Shown here piece by piece: positions 40,904-49,433 of a stretch of DNA of 64,000 nt. Each line of letters begins with the position of its first letter. Within the stretch, counting starts at the first letter, position 1. This DNA is from Stella humosa. Its GTDB lineage: Bacteria > Pseudomonadota > Alphaproteobacteria > ATCC43930 > Allostellaceae. The translations under genes were made by a program, and so were the position numbers. The notes beneath the pieces are model-generated. The model was not told the DNA's origin. It searched no databases and saw only the letters and a program-made list of their open reading frames with translations. The DNA lies in the NCBI RefSeq assembly GCF_006738645.1, contig NZ_AP019700.1, positions 2,492,001-2,556,000 on the forward strand, in the 5' to 3' direction.

Positions 40904-41352
40904 CGGAGCAACTGACCCAACTCGGGCAGATGACCGCCCTGCCGGCCTCGCCCGAGGCGGCACGGCTGGAACGGGTCGGCAACCCCCATGCCGACCTCGG
41001 CTACTGCGTGCGCTTCACGGCGCCCGAGTTCACCTCCCTCTGCCCGATCACCGGCCAGCCGGACTTCGCGCACCTCGTCATCGACTACATCCCCGGCGAC
41101 TGGATCGTCGAGAGCAAGTCGCTGAAGCTCTATCTCGGCTCGTTCCGTAACCACGGCGCCTTCCATGAGGGCTGCACGCTCGACATCGCGCGCCGCCTGG
41201 TGGCGGAGATCGCGCCGCGCTGGCTGCGCATCGGCGGCTACTGGTATCCGCGCGGCGGCATGCCGATCGACGTGTTCTACCAGACAGGGTCGGCGCCGGA
41301 GGGCGTGTGGATCCCGCCCCAGGACGTGGCACCCTATCGCGGCCGCGGCTGA
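40900..41352 (+). CDS. queF: NADPH-dependent preQ0 reductase (QueF)
   Basis: Reduces the nitrile of preQ0 to the amine preQ1, the step before Tgt. This is the short, single-domain YkvM-type (150 residues). The catalytic Cys48 lies in [11 protein letters not shown], Asp55 follows, and the QueF motif [16 protein letters not shown] plus HEG (about 71-90) binds NADPH and substrate. ATG 40900 overlaps the tgt stop. Upstream preQ0-forming genes (queC, queD, queE) are not in the window. Confidence 0.97.
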   Translation: MTEQLTQLGQMTALPASPEAARLERVGNPHADLGYCVRFTAPEFTSLCPITGQPDFAHLVIDYIPGDWIVESKSLKLYLGSFRNHGAFHEGCTLDIARRLVAEIAPRWLRIGGYWYPRGGMPIDVFYQTGSAPEGVWIPPQDVAPYRGRG

Positions 41353-42385
41353 CATCAGGGGCGCCATCCGCGACCGGGCGCTGGCGATCGGCTTCGACGC
41401 CGTCGGCTTCGCGCCGGCCGCCCTCGACGCGCGCGTGGCCGGCTGGCTGGCGGAGTTCCTGGCCGCCGGCCGCCACGGCGACATGGGCTGGCTGGCGGCC
41501 AAGGCGGCATGGCGCGGCGACCCGCGCGCGCTCTGGCCGGACGCCCGCACGGTCATCGCGCTGGGCCTCTCCTACGCCCCGGCCGAGGACCCGATGCGCC
41601 TCTTGGCCCATCCCGACCGCGGCATCGTCTCGGTCTATGCCCAGGGCCGCGACTACCACGACGTGGTGAAGCGCAAGCTGAAGGAGCTGGCGCGCTGGCT
41701 CCATGCGTCGCAGGGCTGCGAGGTGAAGGTCTTCGTCGACACGGCCGCGGTGATGGAAAAGCCGCTGGCCGCCCGCGCCGGCATCGGCTGGCAGGGCAAG
41801 CACACCAACCTGGTGTCGCGCGATCACGGCTCGTGGCTGTTTCTCGGCATGGTCTACACCACGCTGGAACTGCCGCCAGACGCGGGCGAGGGCGACCATT
41901 GCGGCTCCTGCCGGCGCTGCCTCGACGCCTGCCCGACGGATGCCTTCCCGGCGCCCTACCAGCTCGACGCGCGGCGCTGCATCTCCTACCTGACGATCGA
42001 GCATGCCGGCCCGGTCGACCCCGCGCTGCGGCCGAAGCTCGGCAACCGCATCTATGGCTGCGACGACTGCCTGGCTGTCTGTCCCTGGAACAAGTTCGCC
42101 GCCATGTCGGCCGAGCCCGACTTCCTGCCGCGCGCCGAACTGACCGCGCCGCGCCTGGCGGACCTGGCACGGCTGGACGATGCCGGGTTCCGCACGGTCT
42201 TTTCCGGCTCGCCGGTCAAGCGCATCGGCCGCAACCGCTTCGTGCGCAACGTGCTCTATGCCCTGGGCAACAGCGGCGACCCGGCCCGGGTCGCCGACGC
42301 CCAGGCGCTGCTGGGCGACGACGACCCGGTGGTCCGCGACGCGGCGGGGTGGGCGGTGGAGGAGTTGCTATCGAGATCGTCATAG
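41336..42385 (+). CDS. queG: Epoxyqueuosine reductase, start codon unresolved
   Basis: Cobalamin- and iron-sulfur-dependent enzyme reducing epoxyqueuosine to queuosine in tRNA, the last step of the pathway. The conserved part begins [23 protein letters not shown] and includes [19 protein letters not shown], the 4Fe-4S sites [15 protein letters not shown] and [14 protein letters not shown], and C-terminal HEAT-like repeats. No ATG, GTG or TTG occurs in frame near this N-terminus; the nearest is ATG 41165, deep inside queF, giving an implausible arginine-rich leader. I start at ATC 41336 (AGGA 12 bases upstream) as a placeholder. A missing base or a non-canonical start is possible. Confidence 0.88.
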   Translation: MAAAADIRGAIRDRALAIGFDAVGFAPAALDARVAGWLAEFLAAGRHGDMGWLAAKAAWRGDPRALWPDARTVIALGLSYAPAEDPMRLLAHPDRGIVSVYAQGRDYHDVVKRKLKELARWLHASQGCEVKVFVDTAAVMEKPLAARAGIGWQGKHTNLVSRDHGSWLFLGMVYTTLELPPDAGEGDHCGSCRRCLDACPTDAFPAPYQLDARRCISYLTIEHAGPVDPALRPKLGNRIYGCDDCLAVCPWNKFAAMSAEPDFLPRAELTAPRLADLARLDDAGFRTVFSGSPVKRIGRNRFVRNVLYALGNSGDPARVADAQALLGDDDPVVRDAAGWAVEELLSRSS

Positions 42386-42431
42386 CGTCCTTCGACCGGC
42401 CCGCAGCACCGGCGGACCACCGAGGCGCTTG

Positions 42432-43448
<1,017 letters not shown>

Positions 43449-43504
43449 GGTCGTCCCCTCCAGTTCTTGGTGGGCGCTTTGCCGGCCCCGGCGCCCTTTC
43501 GGGG

Positions 43505-44788
43505 TCAAAACTTCACGAGGCTTGGAATGAAGAGGGATATCTCCGGGACATAGGTCACGAGCCCCAGGACGACGAGCATCGCCACGTAGAACGGCCAGAT
43601 CTCGCGCGTGACCTGTTCGATCGTCACCTTGCCGATGGCGCAGCCGACGAACATCGTCGCCCCGACCGGCGGCGTGATCAGGCCGATGCCGAGATTTACC
43701 AGCATCACCATGCCGAAATGCACCGGATCGACGCCGAAACTCTTCACCACCGGCAGGAGGATAGGCGTGCAGATCAGCAGAAGCGGTGCCAGGTCCATCA
43801 GGCAGCCGAGTACCAGCAGCATGATGTTGATGAGGAAGAGGATGACGTATTTGTTGTCCGACAGCGTCAGGAAGAAAGCCGTCACCTGCGCCGGCAACTG
43901 CATCAAGGCCATGATGTAGCCGAAGGAGGAGGCAAACCCGATCAGGATCATCACCATCGCCACCGTCTTCACGACGCGATGGATGAGCTTGGGCAACTCC
44001 CGCCAGTGGTAGTCGCGATAGACGAACATCGTGACCAGGAAGGCGTAGATGCAGGCGACTGCCGCAGATTCTGTGGCGGTGAAGACGCCGGACAGGATGC
44101 CGCCCAGAATGATGACCATCGTCAGGAGGCCGTAGAATGCCTCGACCACGACGCGGAGCGCCTGGCGCAGCGGCACCGGCTCGCCCTTGGGATAGCCCCG
44201 ACGCCGGGCGATGAAAATGCAGAGGCCGATCAGCGACAGGCCCAGCAGCAATCCCGGCAGGAAGCCCGCCAGGAAAAGGTGGGCGATGGAGACGGTGCCA
44301 CCGGCGGCCAGCGAATAGATCACCGCATTGTGGCTGGGCGGAATGAGGATCGCCTGCACCGACCCGGCGATCGTGACATTGGTGGCGAACACGCGCGGGT
44401 ATCCCGCCCGGACCATCTGCGGGATCATGACCGAGCCGATCGACGAGGTGTCGGCGACCGAAGATCCGGAGATGCAGCCGAAGAAGCTGGACGCCAGGAT
44501 GTTGACGAGCGCCAGGCCGCCGCGGATGAATCCGACGAACACGTTGGCCAGTGCGACCAGTCGGCGCGCCATGCCGCCCTCGGCCATGATCGCGCCGGCC
44601 AGGACGAAGAAGGGGATCGCCAGGAGCGAGAAATTGCGGACCCCATCCGAGATCTTGAGCATCACCGCTTCCCACGGGATGTCGATCCAGAGCGCTCCCA
44701 CCAGTGCTGCCGCCCCCAGGGCATAGGCGACCGGCAGGCCGATGGCGATGAGGGCGAAGAGGCTGCCGAGCAGAACCAGCGCATCCAT
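43505..44788 (-). CDS. TRAP transporter large permease (DctM)
   Basis: Twelve-helix DctM-type permease, 427 residues from ATG 44788. Typical motifs: LLAIPFFVLAGAIMAEGGMARRL, FFGCISGSSVADTSSIGSVM, GYPRVFATNVTIAGSVQAILIPPSHN, and NLGIGLITPPVGATMFVG. It pairs with DctQ (gap five bases) and the periplasmic DctP receptor upstream. Together with the lactonase and the divergent dehydrogenases it suggests uptake of a sugar acid. Confidence 0.95.
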   Translation of the reverse strand: MDALVLLGSLFALIAIGLPVAYALGAAALVGALWIDIPWEAVMLKISDGVRNFSLLAIPFFVLAGAIMAEGGMARRLVALANVFVGFIRGGLALVNILASSFFGCISGSSVADTSSIGSVMIPQMVRAGYPRVFATNVTIAGSVQAILIPPSHNAVIYSLAAGGTVSIAHLFLAGFLPGLLLGLSLIGLCIFIARRRGYPKGEPVPLRQALRVVVEAFYGLLTMVIILGGILSGVFTATESAAVACIYAFLVTMFVYRDYHWRELPKLIHRVVKTVAMVMILIGFASSFGYIMALMQLPAQVTAFFLTLSDNKYVILFLINIMLLVLGCLMDLAPLLLICTPILLPVVKSFGVDPVHFGMVMLVNLGIGLITPPVGATMFVGCAIGKVTIEQVTREIWPFYVAMLVVLGLVTYVPEISLFIPSLVKF

Positions 44789-44793
44789 GGCGG

Positions 44794-45327
44794 TCAGTCC
44801 TTCTCGATCGCGGAATCGTTGTAGACGATGGAGCCGTGCGGCGGCGGCCCGATCCACATGCGCTCGATGATGAAGAGCAATGTGAGCGCGCTACCCAGCG
44901 GCAGCGGCAGGTAGGTGATCCCGGTCGAGAGGAATGGAAACTCCGCGATGACCTGGTGCCAGGTCGTGACGCACAGTTCCAGTCCATAGACGACCATGAA
45001 GAGGCTGAGCGCAGCCAGCAGCAGGTCGACCAGGATGGCCAGCATGCGCCGGATCGGCGGCGGCATAGCGCCTGCGATCATGTCGACGGCGATATGCGAG
45101 TTCGCGCGGTAGCAGGCGGCTGCACCCAGAAAAGTGAACAGCACCATCAGCAGGATGGCCATCGGCTCGGGCCAGGCCGAGCCGCGGTTCAGCACGTAGC
45201 GGGTGAACACGCCCCAGGGCACGACCAGAGTGATGACCACGACGCTCGCCCCGGCCAGGCCGATGCAGGCGAGATAGAGCGCGTCCATCGCGCGGCGATA
45301 GGCGTCCTGCATCGGCGTTCGATCCAT
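44794..45327 (-). CDS. TRAP transporter small permease (DctQ)
   Basis: Four-helix DctQ-type subunit, 177 residues from ATG 45327 (ATG 45312 is equally plausible). The signature segment VPWGVFTRYVLNRGSAWPEPMAILL between helices 1 and 2 and HIAVDMIAGAMPPPIRR are characteristic. It lies 65 bases after dctP with a stem-loop between, and five bases before dctM. Confidence 0.93.
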   Translation of the reverse strand: MDRTPMQDAYRRAMDALYLACIGLAGASVVVITLVVPWGVFTRYVLNRGSAWPEPMAILLMVLFTFLGAAACYRANSHIAVDMIAGAMPPPIRRMLAILVDLLLAALSLFMVVYGLELCVTTWHQVIAEFPFLSTGITYLPLPLGSALTLLFIIERMWIGPPPHGSIVYNDSAIEKD

Positions 45328-45355
45328 CGGGCAGAGTTCGGCAAAGGGCACAGGG

Positions 45356-45379
45356 GGGGCGACCATGCGCGGTCGCCCC
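45356..45379 (-). promoter_or_regulatory. Intercistronic stem-loop between dctP and dctQ
   Basis: Perfect 9-bp stem GGGGCGACC/GGTCGCCCC with a 6-base loop, in the 65-base gap between the receptor stop and the small-permease start. In binding-protein operons such hairpins often stabilise the upstream receptor mRNA or attenuate downstream genes; that role is inferred. Confidence 0.6.
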
Positions 45380-45392
45380 ACGGCCGCGAAGG

Positions 45393-46397
45393 CTACTGGA
45401 CCGCCTGGATCCGCTTCACCAGGGCCGAGTACTTGCCGCCATACTTCTCCCAGACCGGCTTGACCGCGTCCTGGAAAGGCTTCTTGTCGGCGAACGTGAT
45501 GATCTCGATGCCGGACGCCTTCATCTTGGCGACCGATTCCTCTTCCATCTTGTACCAAAGCTCGCGCTGCTCAGTCTGCGCCTCGCGCGACACTTTCCGC
45601 AAGAGCGCCTGGTCCTCCTTCGACAAGGTGTCCCATGTCCGCTTCGAGAAAACGAAAATCTCCGGGATGATCAGGTGCTCGGTCATCGAGAAATACTTGG
45701 CGACCTGATAGTGGTTCTGGACGATGTAGGTCGGTGGGTTGTTTTCGGCTCCATCGACGACGCCCGTCTGCATGGCGCTATAGAGTTCGTTGAACCCCAT
45801 GGCGATCCCGTTGCCGCCCAGCGCATTCATGGTGTCGACGAAGATGGGGTTACCCATCATGCGGATCTTCAAGCCTTTGAGATCCTCCGTCGTCCGGATC
45901 GGGCGCTTGCTGTTGTAGACGTTGCGCGAGCCGGCATTCATCCAGCCAAGCGCGATCAGCCGGGTCTGCGGGTTCTCGCTGATCTTGGCCAGCAGCTCGG
46001 TGCCGATCTCGCCATCGATGACCGCTTCCATGTGCTTGGAATCACGGAACACGAACGGCATGTTGAAGACGTTCAGCTCGTCGACGATCGTGCCGACCGG
46101 GCCGACGCTGATGCGGGCGATCTGCAGGGCGCCGATCTGCGCCTGCTCGATCATCTCCTTCTCGCCGCCGAGCTGCATCGATGGGAACATCTGGATGCTG
46201 AGGCGGCCGTTGGTCGCGGCCTCCAGCTTCTTGCCCATGCGGACGATCGCCTCGACCGTGGGATAGCCCAGGGGGTGGACGTCGCTCGCCTTCAGGACGA
46301 GCTTCTGCTGGGCCAGGGCGGGGCTGCCGGCGCCAGCCACGCCGAGCGAAATTGCAACCGACGCCGCGGCTGCCAGAACGAGCCGTGAAATATGCAT
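45393..46397 (-). CDS. TRAP transporter solute-binding protein (DctP)
   Basis: Periplasmic DctP-family receptor, 334 residues. Signal peptide MHISRLVLAAAASVAISLGV with ALA-QQK cleavage near residue 29. The mature N-terminus LVLKASDVHPLGYPTVEAI and the conserved LKGLKIRMMGNPIFVDTMNALG plus ELYSAMQTGVVDGAENNPPT (with the ligand-carboxylate Arg and Asn region) place it in the C4-dicarboxylate/uronate-type group. GGAGGAG precedes the ATG. Divergent from the D-2-hydroxyacid dehydrogenase gene with a palindrome between. Confidence 0.95.
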   Translation of the reverse strand: MHISRLVLAAAASVAISLGVAGAGSPALAQQKLVLKASDVHPLGYPTVEAIVRMGKKLEAATNGRLSIQMFPSMQLGGEKEMIEQAQIGALQIARISVGPVGTIVDELNVFNMPFVFRDSKHMEAVIDGEIGTELLAKISENPQTRLIALGWMNAGSRNVYNSKRPIRTTEDLKGLKIRMMGNPIFVDTMNALGGNGIAMGFNELYSAMQTGVVDGAENNPPTYIVQNHYQVAKYFSMTEHLIIPEIFVFSKRTWDTLSKEDQALLRKVSREAQTEQRELWYKMEEESVAKMKASGIEIITFADKKPFQDAVKPVWEKYGGKYSALVKRIQAVQ

Positions 46398-46462
46398 GAA
46401 GGTCTCCTCCCGATGCCGCTTCGTGGATGGCGGCACTCGATGGGAAGACGCTAGCATGGCCC

Positions 46463-46480
46463 CCGATTGGCAACAATCGG
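46463..46480. promoter_or_regulatory. Palindromic candidate operator in the sugar-acid divergent promoter
   Basis: CCGATTG-GCAA-CAATCGG, perfect 7-base arms with a 4-base spacer, midway between the divergent dctP and D-2-hydroxyacid dehydrogenase starts. Shape and position suit a GntR- or LacI-type repressor controlling both arms. No such regulator gene is in the window. Confidence 0.5.
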
Positions 46481-46519
46481 CCCACAACGAAACGTGGTGC
46501 CGGCGAGGTATCAGGGCGA

Positions 46520-47524
46520 ATGGCAACGATCTTTCTCACCCATCCGGAGAGCACGCGGCGGCTTTTCTACCGCGAGGCGGCCGTCGACGGGCTGCGCCAG
46601 CTCGGCACCCTGCGGCTGAACCCGCATGACCGGCCGCTGACCATGGCCGAACTGGCCGAGATGGCGGCCGACTCCGACGTCGTCGTGTCCGATCCGCGCA
46701 CGCCGGGCGAGGGCGCGTTGTTCGACGCCATGCCGGGTCTGGTCGCCTTCGTCCGCTGCGCGGTCGACATCCGCAATGTCGACGTGGCCGGGGCCAGTCG
46801 CAACGGCGTGCTGGTCACGCGTGCCGGCCCGGGCTTCGGCCCGGCGGTGGCGGAATGGATCGTCGGCGCCATGATCGGCCTGGCGCGCGGCACGGTCGAG
46901 TACGCCGTCGCCTACCGCACCGGCGGCGACCTGACCCATCGAATGGGGCGCGAGATCCGCGGCAGCACGGTCGGCATCATCGGCTACGGCACCATCGCAA
47001 AGCGGGTGTGCCGCCTGCTGGCGCCGTTCGAGGCGCGCATCCTGGTCCACGACCCCTATGCCACGGTCGACGACCCGGCCATCACCCAGGTGGACCTGGC
47101 CACCCTGGTGGCCGAGGCGGATTTCCTGGTGCCGCTGGCCGTCGCCACGCCCGAGACCGAGAACCTGGTCGGGGCGGAACTGCTTGCGGCGATGAAGCCG
47201 ACCGCGCTGCTGGTGAACGCATCGCGCGGCAACCTGATGGACGAGGCCGCGGTCGCCGCCGCCCTGGACGGCGGACGGATTGCCGGGCTGGCCATGGATG
47301 TCGGCCGTGCCGAGGGCCAGATGCCCATGCCGGACCTGGCCCGGCGCCCGGGCGTGCTGGCCACCCCGCATATCGGCGGCCTGACGCCGGAAGCGAGCGC
47401 CTACCAGGCCATGGAGACGGTGCGCCAGGTGGCGGACATCGTCCGCGGCATCGCCCCGCCCGGCGCGGTGAATGCGGCCGACGCGACCCGGCTGGTCCGG
47501 CTCGGCAACGGGGGCGGCGCGTGA
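46520..47524 (+). CDS. D-2-hydroxyacid dehydrogenase (SerA/PGDH-like)
   Basis: NAD(P)-dependent D-2-hydroxyacid dehydrogenase, 334 residues from ATG 46520. The Rossmann motif VGIIGYGTIAKRVC lies near residue 155, followed by the conserved catalytic elements NASRGNLMDEAA (Arg), DVGRAEG (Glu) and LATPHIGGLT (His). It could reduce or oxidise 2-keto or 2-hydroxy acids from imported sugar acids. Its end overlaps the next gene by four bases (GTGA), making a two-gene catabolic unit divergent from the TRAP operon. An upstream start at 46427 lacks family support. Confidence 0.92.
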   Translation: MATIFLTHPESTRRLFYREAAVDGLRQLGTLRLNPHDRPLTMAELAEMAADSDVVVSDPRTPGEGALFDAMPGLVAFVRCAVDIRNVDVAGASRNGVLVTRAGPGFGPAVAEWIVGAMIGLARGTVEYAVAYRTGGDLTHRMGREIRGSTVGIIGYGTIAKRVCRLLAPFEARILVHDPYATVDDPAITQVDLATLVAEADFLVPLAVATPETENLVGAELLAAMKPTALLVNASRGNLMDEAAVAAALDGGRIAGLAMDVGRAEGQMPMPDLARRPGVLATPHIGGLTPEASAYQAMETVRQVADIVRGIAPPGAVNAADATRLVRLGNGGGA

Positions 47525-48555
47525 CGCAGCCCTTCGGCGTCGCCATCGTCGGCCTCGGCATGGCGGTGAAGCCGCATGCCCTGGCGCTGGCCGACCTCGC
47601 CGAAGCGGTGACCGTCCATCATGCCTGGAGCCCGTCGCCCGACCGGCGGGCGGCATTCCATGCGGCCTATGGCCTGCCGGTCACCGAGCGGCTGGAAACG
47701 GTGCTGGAAGACGCGCGGGTCGAGGCCGTTCTGCTGTTGACGCCACCCGACACCCATCTCGATCTCGTGCGACGGGCCATCGCCGCCGGCAAGCATGTGC
47801 TGCTGGAAAAGCCGCTGGAGGCCGATCCGGCGCGGGCCGATCTGCTGGTGGCGGAATGCGCCGCGGCCGGGCGGACGCTGGGGCTCGTCCTGCAGCATCG
47901 CTTCCGCCCATCGGCGGAGCGGCTGCGGGCGCTGCTCGATGGCGGGGCGCTCGGCACCGTCGTCGGCGCCGGCGCCGTCATTCGTCTTTGGCGGCCGCAG
48001 GATTATTACGACCAGCCCGGCCGGGGCCGGCTGGCACGCGACGGCGGCGGCGTGCTGCTGACCCAGGGCATCCACACCCTGGACCTGTTGCTGGCCATGG
48101 CCGGCGCCGTCGACCAGGTGGCGGGGTTCGCCACCACCTCTGCCGTGCACCGGATGGAGACCGAGGACCTTGTGGCCGGTGCTGTCCGCTTCGCATCGGG
48201 CGCGCTCGGCACCATCGACGCCACCACGGCTGCCTTTCCGGGCCAGGCCGAGAAGATAGAGATCATCGGCACGCACGGCACCGCCACCCTGGCCGGCACC
48301 GCGCTCGAAGTCCGCTGGCAGGACGGACGCCTGGAGGCGATGGCCGCGGACGCCACGCCTGGGGGAACGGGCGCTGATCCGATGGCTTTCCCGCATGACT
48401 ATCACCGCGCGCTCATCCTCGATTTCGTCGACGCGGTGCGCGGCGGCCGGCCACCCCGCGCCGACGGCCGGGCCGCGCTGGCCGTGCACGACCTGATCGC
48501 CGCACTCCTGGCCGCGGCATCGTCCGGCAAGGTGGTGCCGGTGCGCCGACGGTAG
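47521..48555 (+). CDS. Gfo/Idh/MocA-family oxidoreductase
   Basis: NAD(P)-dependent sugar or inositol dehydrogenase-like protein, 344 residues from GTG 47521. The N-terminal Rossmann segment VAIVGLGMAVKPHALAL and the family EKP motif in GKHVLLEKPLEAD are present, as is the catalytic-region GGGVLLTQGIHTLDLLLAM with its His. The preceding gene's stop overlaps the start, so the two are coupled. Substrate is probably a sugar or sugar acid brought in by the neighbouring TRAP system. A hairpin follows. Confidence 0.92.
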   Translation: MTQPFGVAIVGLGMAVKPHALALADLAEAVTVHHAWSPSPDRRAAFHAAYGLPVTERLETVLEDARVEAVLLLTPPDTHLDLVRRAIAAGKHVLLEKPLEADPARADLLVAECAAAGRTLGLVLQHRFRPSAERLRALLDGGALGTVVGAGAVIRLWRPQDYYDQPGRGRLARDGGGVLLTQGIHTLDLLLAMAGAVDQVAGFATTSAVHRMETEDLVAGAVRFASGALGTIDATTAAFPGQAEKIEIIGTHGTATLAGTALEVRWQDGRLEAMAADATPGGTGADPMAFPHDYHRALILDFVDAVRGGRPPRADGRAALAVHDLIAALLAAASSGKVVPVRRR

Positions 48556-48566
48556 GCGGGGAAGAG

Positions 48567-48591
48567 GGGACGGACCCGCCCCCTCCGTCCC
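48567..48591. terminator. Terminator between oxidoreductase and PCu(A)C genes
   Basis: 8-bp stem GGGACGGA/TCCGTCCC with a 9-base C-rich loop, followed by TTTCG on the plus strand. It lies 11 bases after the oxidoreductase stop and just beyond the end of the convergent copper operon. Confidence 0.6.
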
Positions 48592-48600
48592 TTTCGTCCG

Positions 48601-49077
48601 TTAGTGCTTCATGGGGCCGCCATGGCCGCCGGGCTGGCCCACGGCCACGTCGGCCGTCAGCCGTCCGGCCTTCTCGAAGACCAGTTCCAAGGGAAAGCGG
48701 TCGCCGGCCTTCAGGGGCGCCTTCAACCCGATCAGCATGATGTGGAAGCCGCCTGGCTCCAGCCGCGTGGTCGAGCCGGCGGCGATGTCGATGCCGGCCA
48801 CCGGCCGCATGCGCATGACATCGCCGTCCTTCACCACCGTGTGCAGCTCGACCGCGTCGGCGACCGGCGCCGCGGCCGACAGCAGCCGGTCTGCCGCGGC
48901 CGCCGGGTTGCGCAGGGTGACATAGGCAGCCCCGGTCTTGGCGCCACCGGCCGTGGGCCGCGCCCAGGGCTGCACGATCTCGATGGCGGTTGCTGCTGTG
49001 GCCGGGGCCTGCGCCAGCGCGGGCATGCCGGCGCCGGCCAGCATGGCCAGCGCCAGGATGGTGGAGCGGCCCTTCAT
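48601..49077 (-). CDS. PCu(A)C periplasmic copper chaperone
   Basis: 158-residue periplasmic copper chaperone of the PCu(A)C/DUF461 family that delivers Cu(I) to cytochrome oxidase or other targets. Signal peptide to about residue 28 (ALAQA region). Copper ligands fit the family pattern: ELHTVVKDGDVMRMRPV (His and Met) and LEPGGFHIMLIGL (His-x-Met). A His/Met-bearing tail GGHGGPMKH ends the protein. ATG 49077 overlaps the stop of the small Cys-protein gene. It is the last gene of the copper operon. Confidence 0.93.
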   Translation of the reverse strand: MKGRSTILALAMLAGAGMPALAQAPATAATAIEIVQPWARPTAGGAKTGAAYVTLRNPAAAADRLLSAAAPVADAVELHTVVKDGDVMRMRPVAGIDIAAGSTTRLEPGGFHIMLIGLKAPLKAGDRFPLELVFEKAGRLTADVAVGQPGGHGGPMKH

Positions 49078-49424
49078 CGCGCGCTCCCCACCGGGCTGAT
49101 GGCCGGACCGAGCGCCGCCAGCGTGCGGGCCTCCAGGCGGCCGATATCGCGCGCCAGTCGGACGAACGACAAGGCGCCGACCTCGAACTCGCCGTCGCGA
49201 CAGGCGTTACGGGCATCCTCCAGGCGGCTCCGCAACGCCGCCGTTGCCTCCGGCGGCTGCTTCACCGCCGACAGCATCGTCGAGAGCTCTTCCAGCGGCA
49301 CCCGGCACAGCTCGGCCAGTTGCTCGTTCATCGCCTCGGGCTCGCAGGCGAGCGCGGCCGGCGCCCCGGCCTGGAGCGCCAGGGCGAGGCACGCCGTCAA
49401 TCTAAGGGCCTTATTCATGGTCAT
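49074..49424 (-). CDS. Unknown small periplasmic three-cysteine protein
   Basis: I do not recognise this family. The 116-residue precursor (ATG 49418 would give 114) has a signal peptide ending near ALA-C at Cys27, so the mature protein may begin with cysteine, possibly as a lipoprotein, though the lipobox is atypical. Mature cysteines are Cys27, Cys40 and Cys75; the rest is helical and charged (ALRSRLEDARNACRDGEFEVG). It lies nine bases after the TonB receptor gene and overlaps the PCu(A)C start, so a role in periplasmic copper or other metal handling is inferred from context alone. Confidence 0.75.
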   Translation of the reverse strand: MTMNKALRLTACLALALQAGAPAALACEPEAMNEQLAELCRVPLEELSTMLSAVKQPPEATAALRSRLEDARNACRDGEFEVGALSFVRLARDIGRLEARTLAALGPAISPVGSAR

Positions 49425-49433
49425 CCTCCAGTG

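Noticed and set aside
42386-42431. Possible terminator between queG and the lactonase gene
   Set aside because: Best stem (GGCCCGC with GCGGACC) has a central mismatch and no T-run.
43449-44987. Upstream extension of the SMP-30 lactonase frame to 851 residues
   Set aside because: It runs through dctM and dctQ in another frame and lacks similarity; the real start has a signal peptide and ribosome site at 43448.
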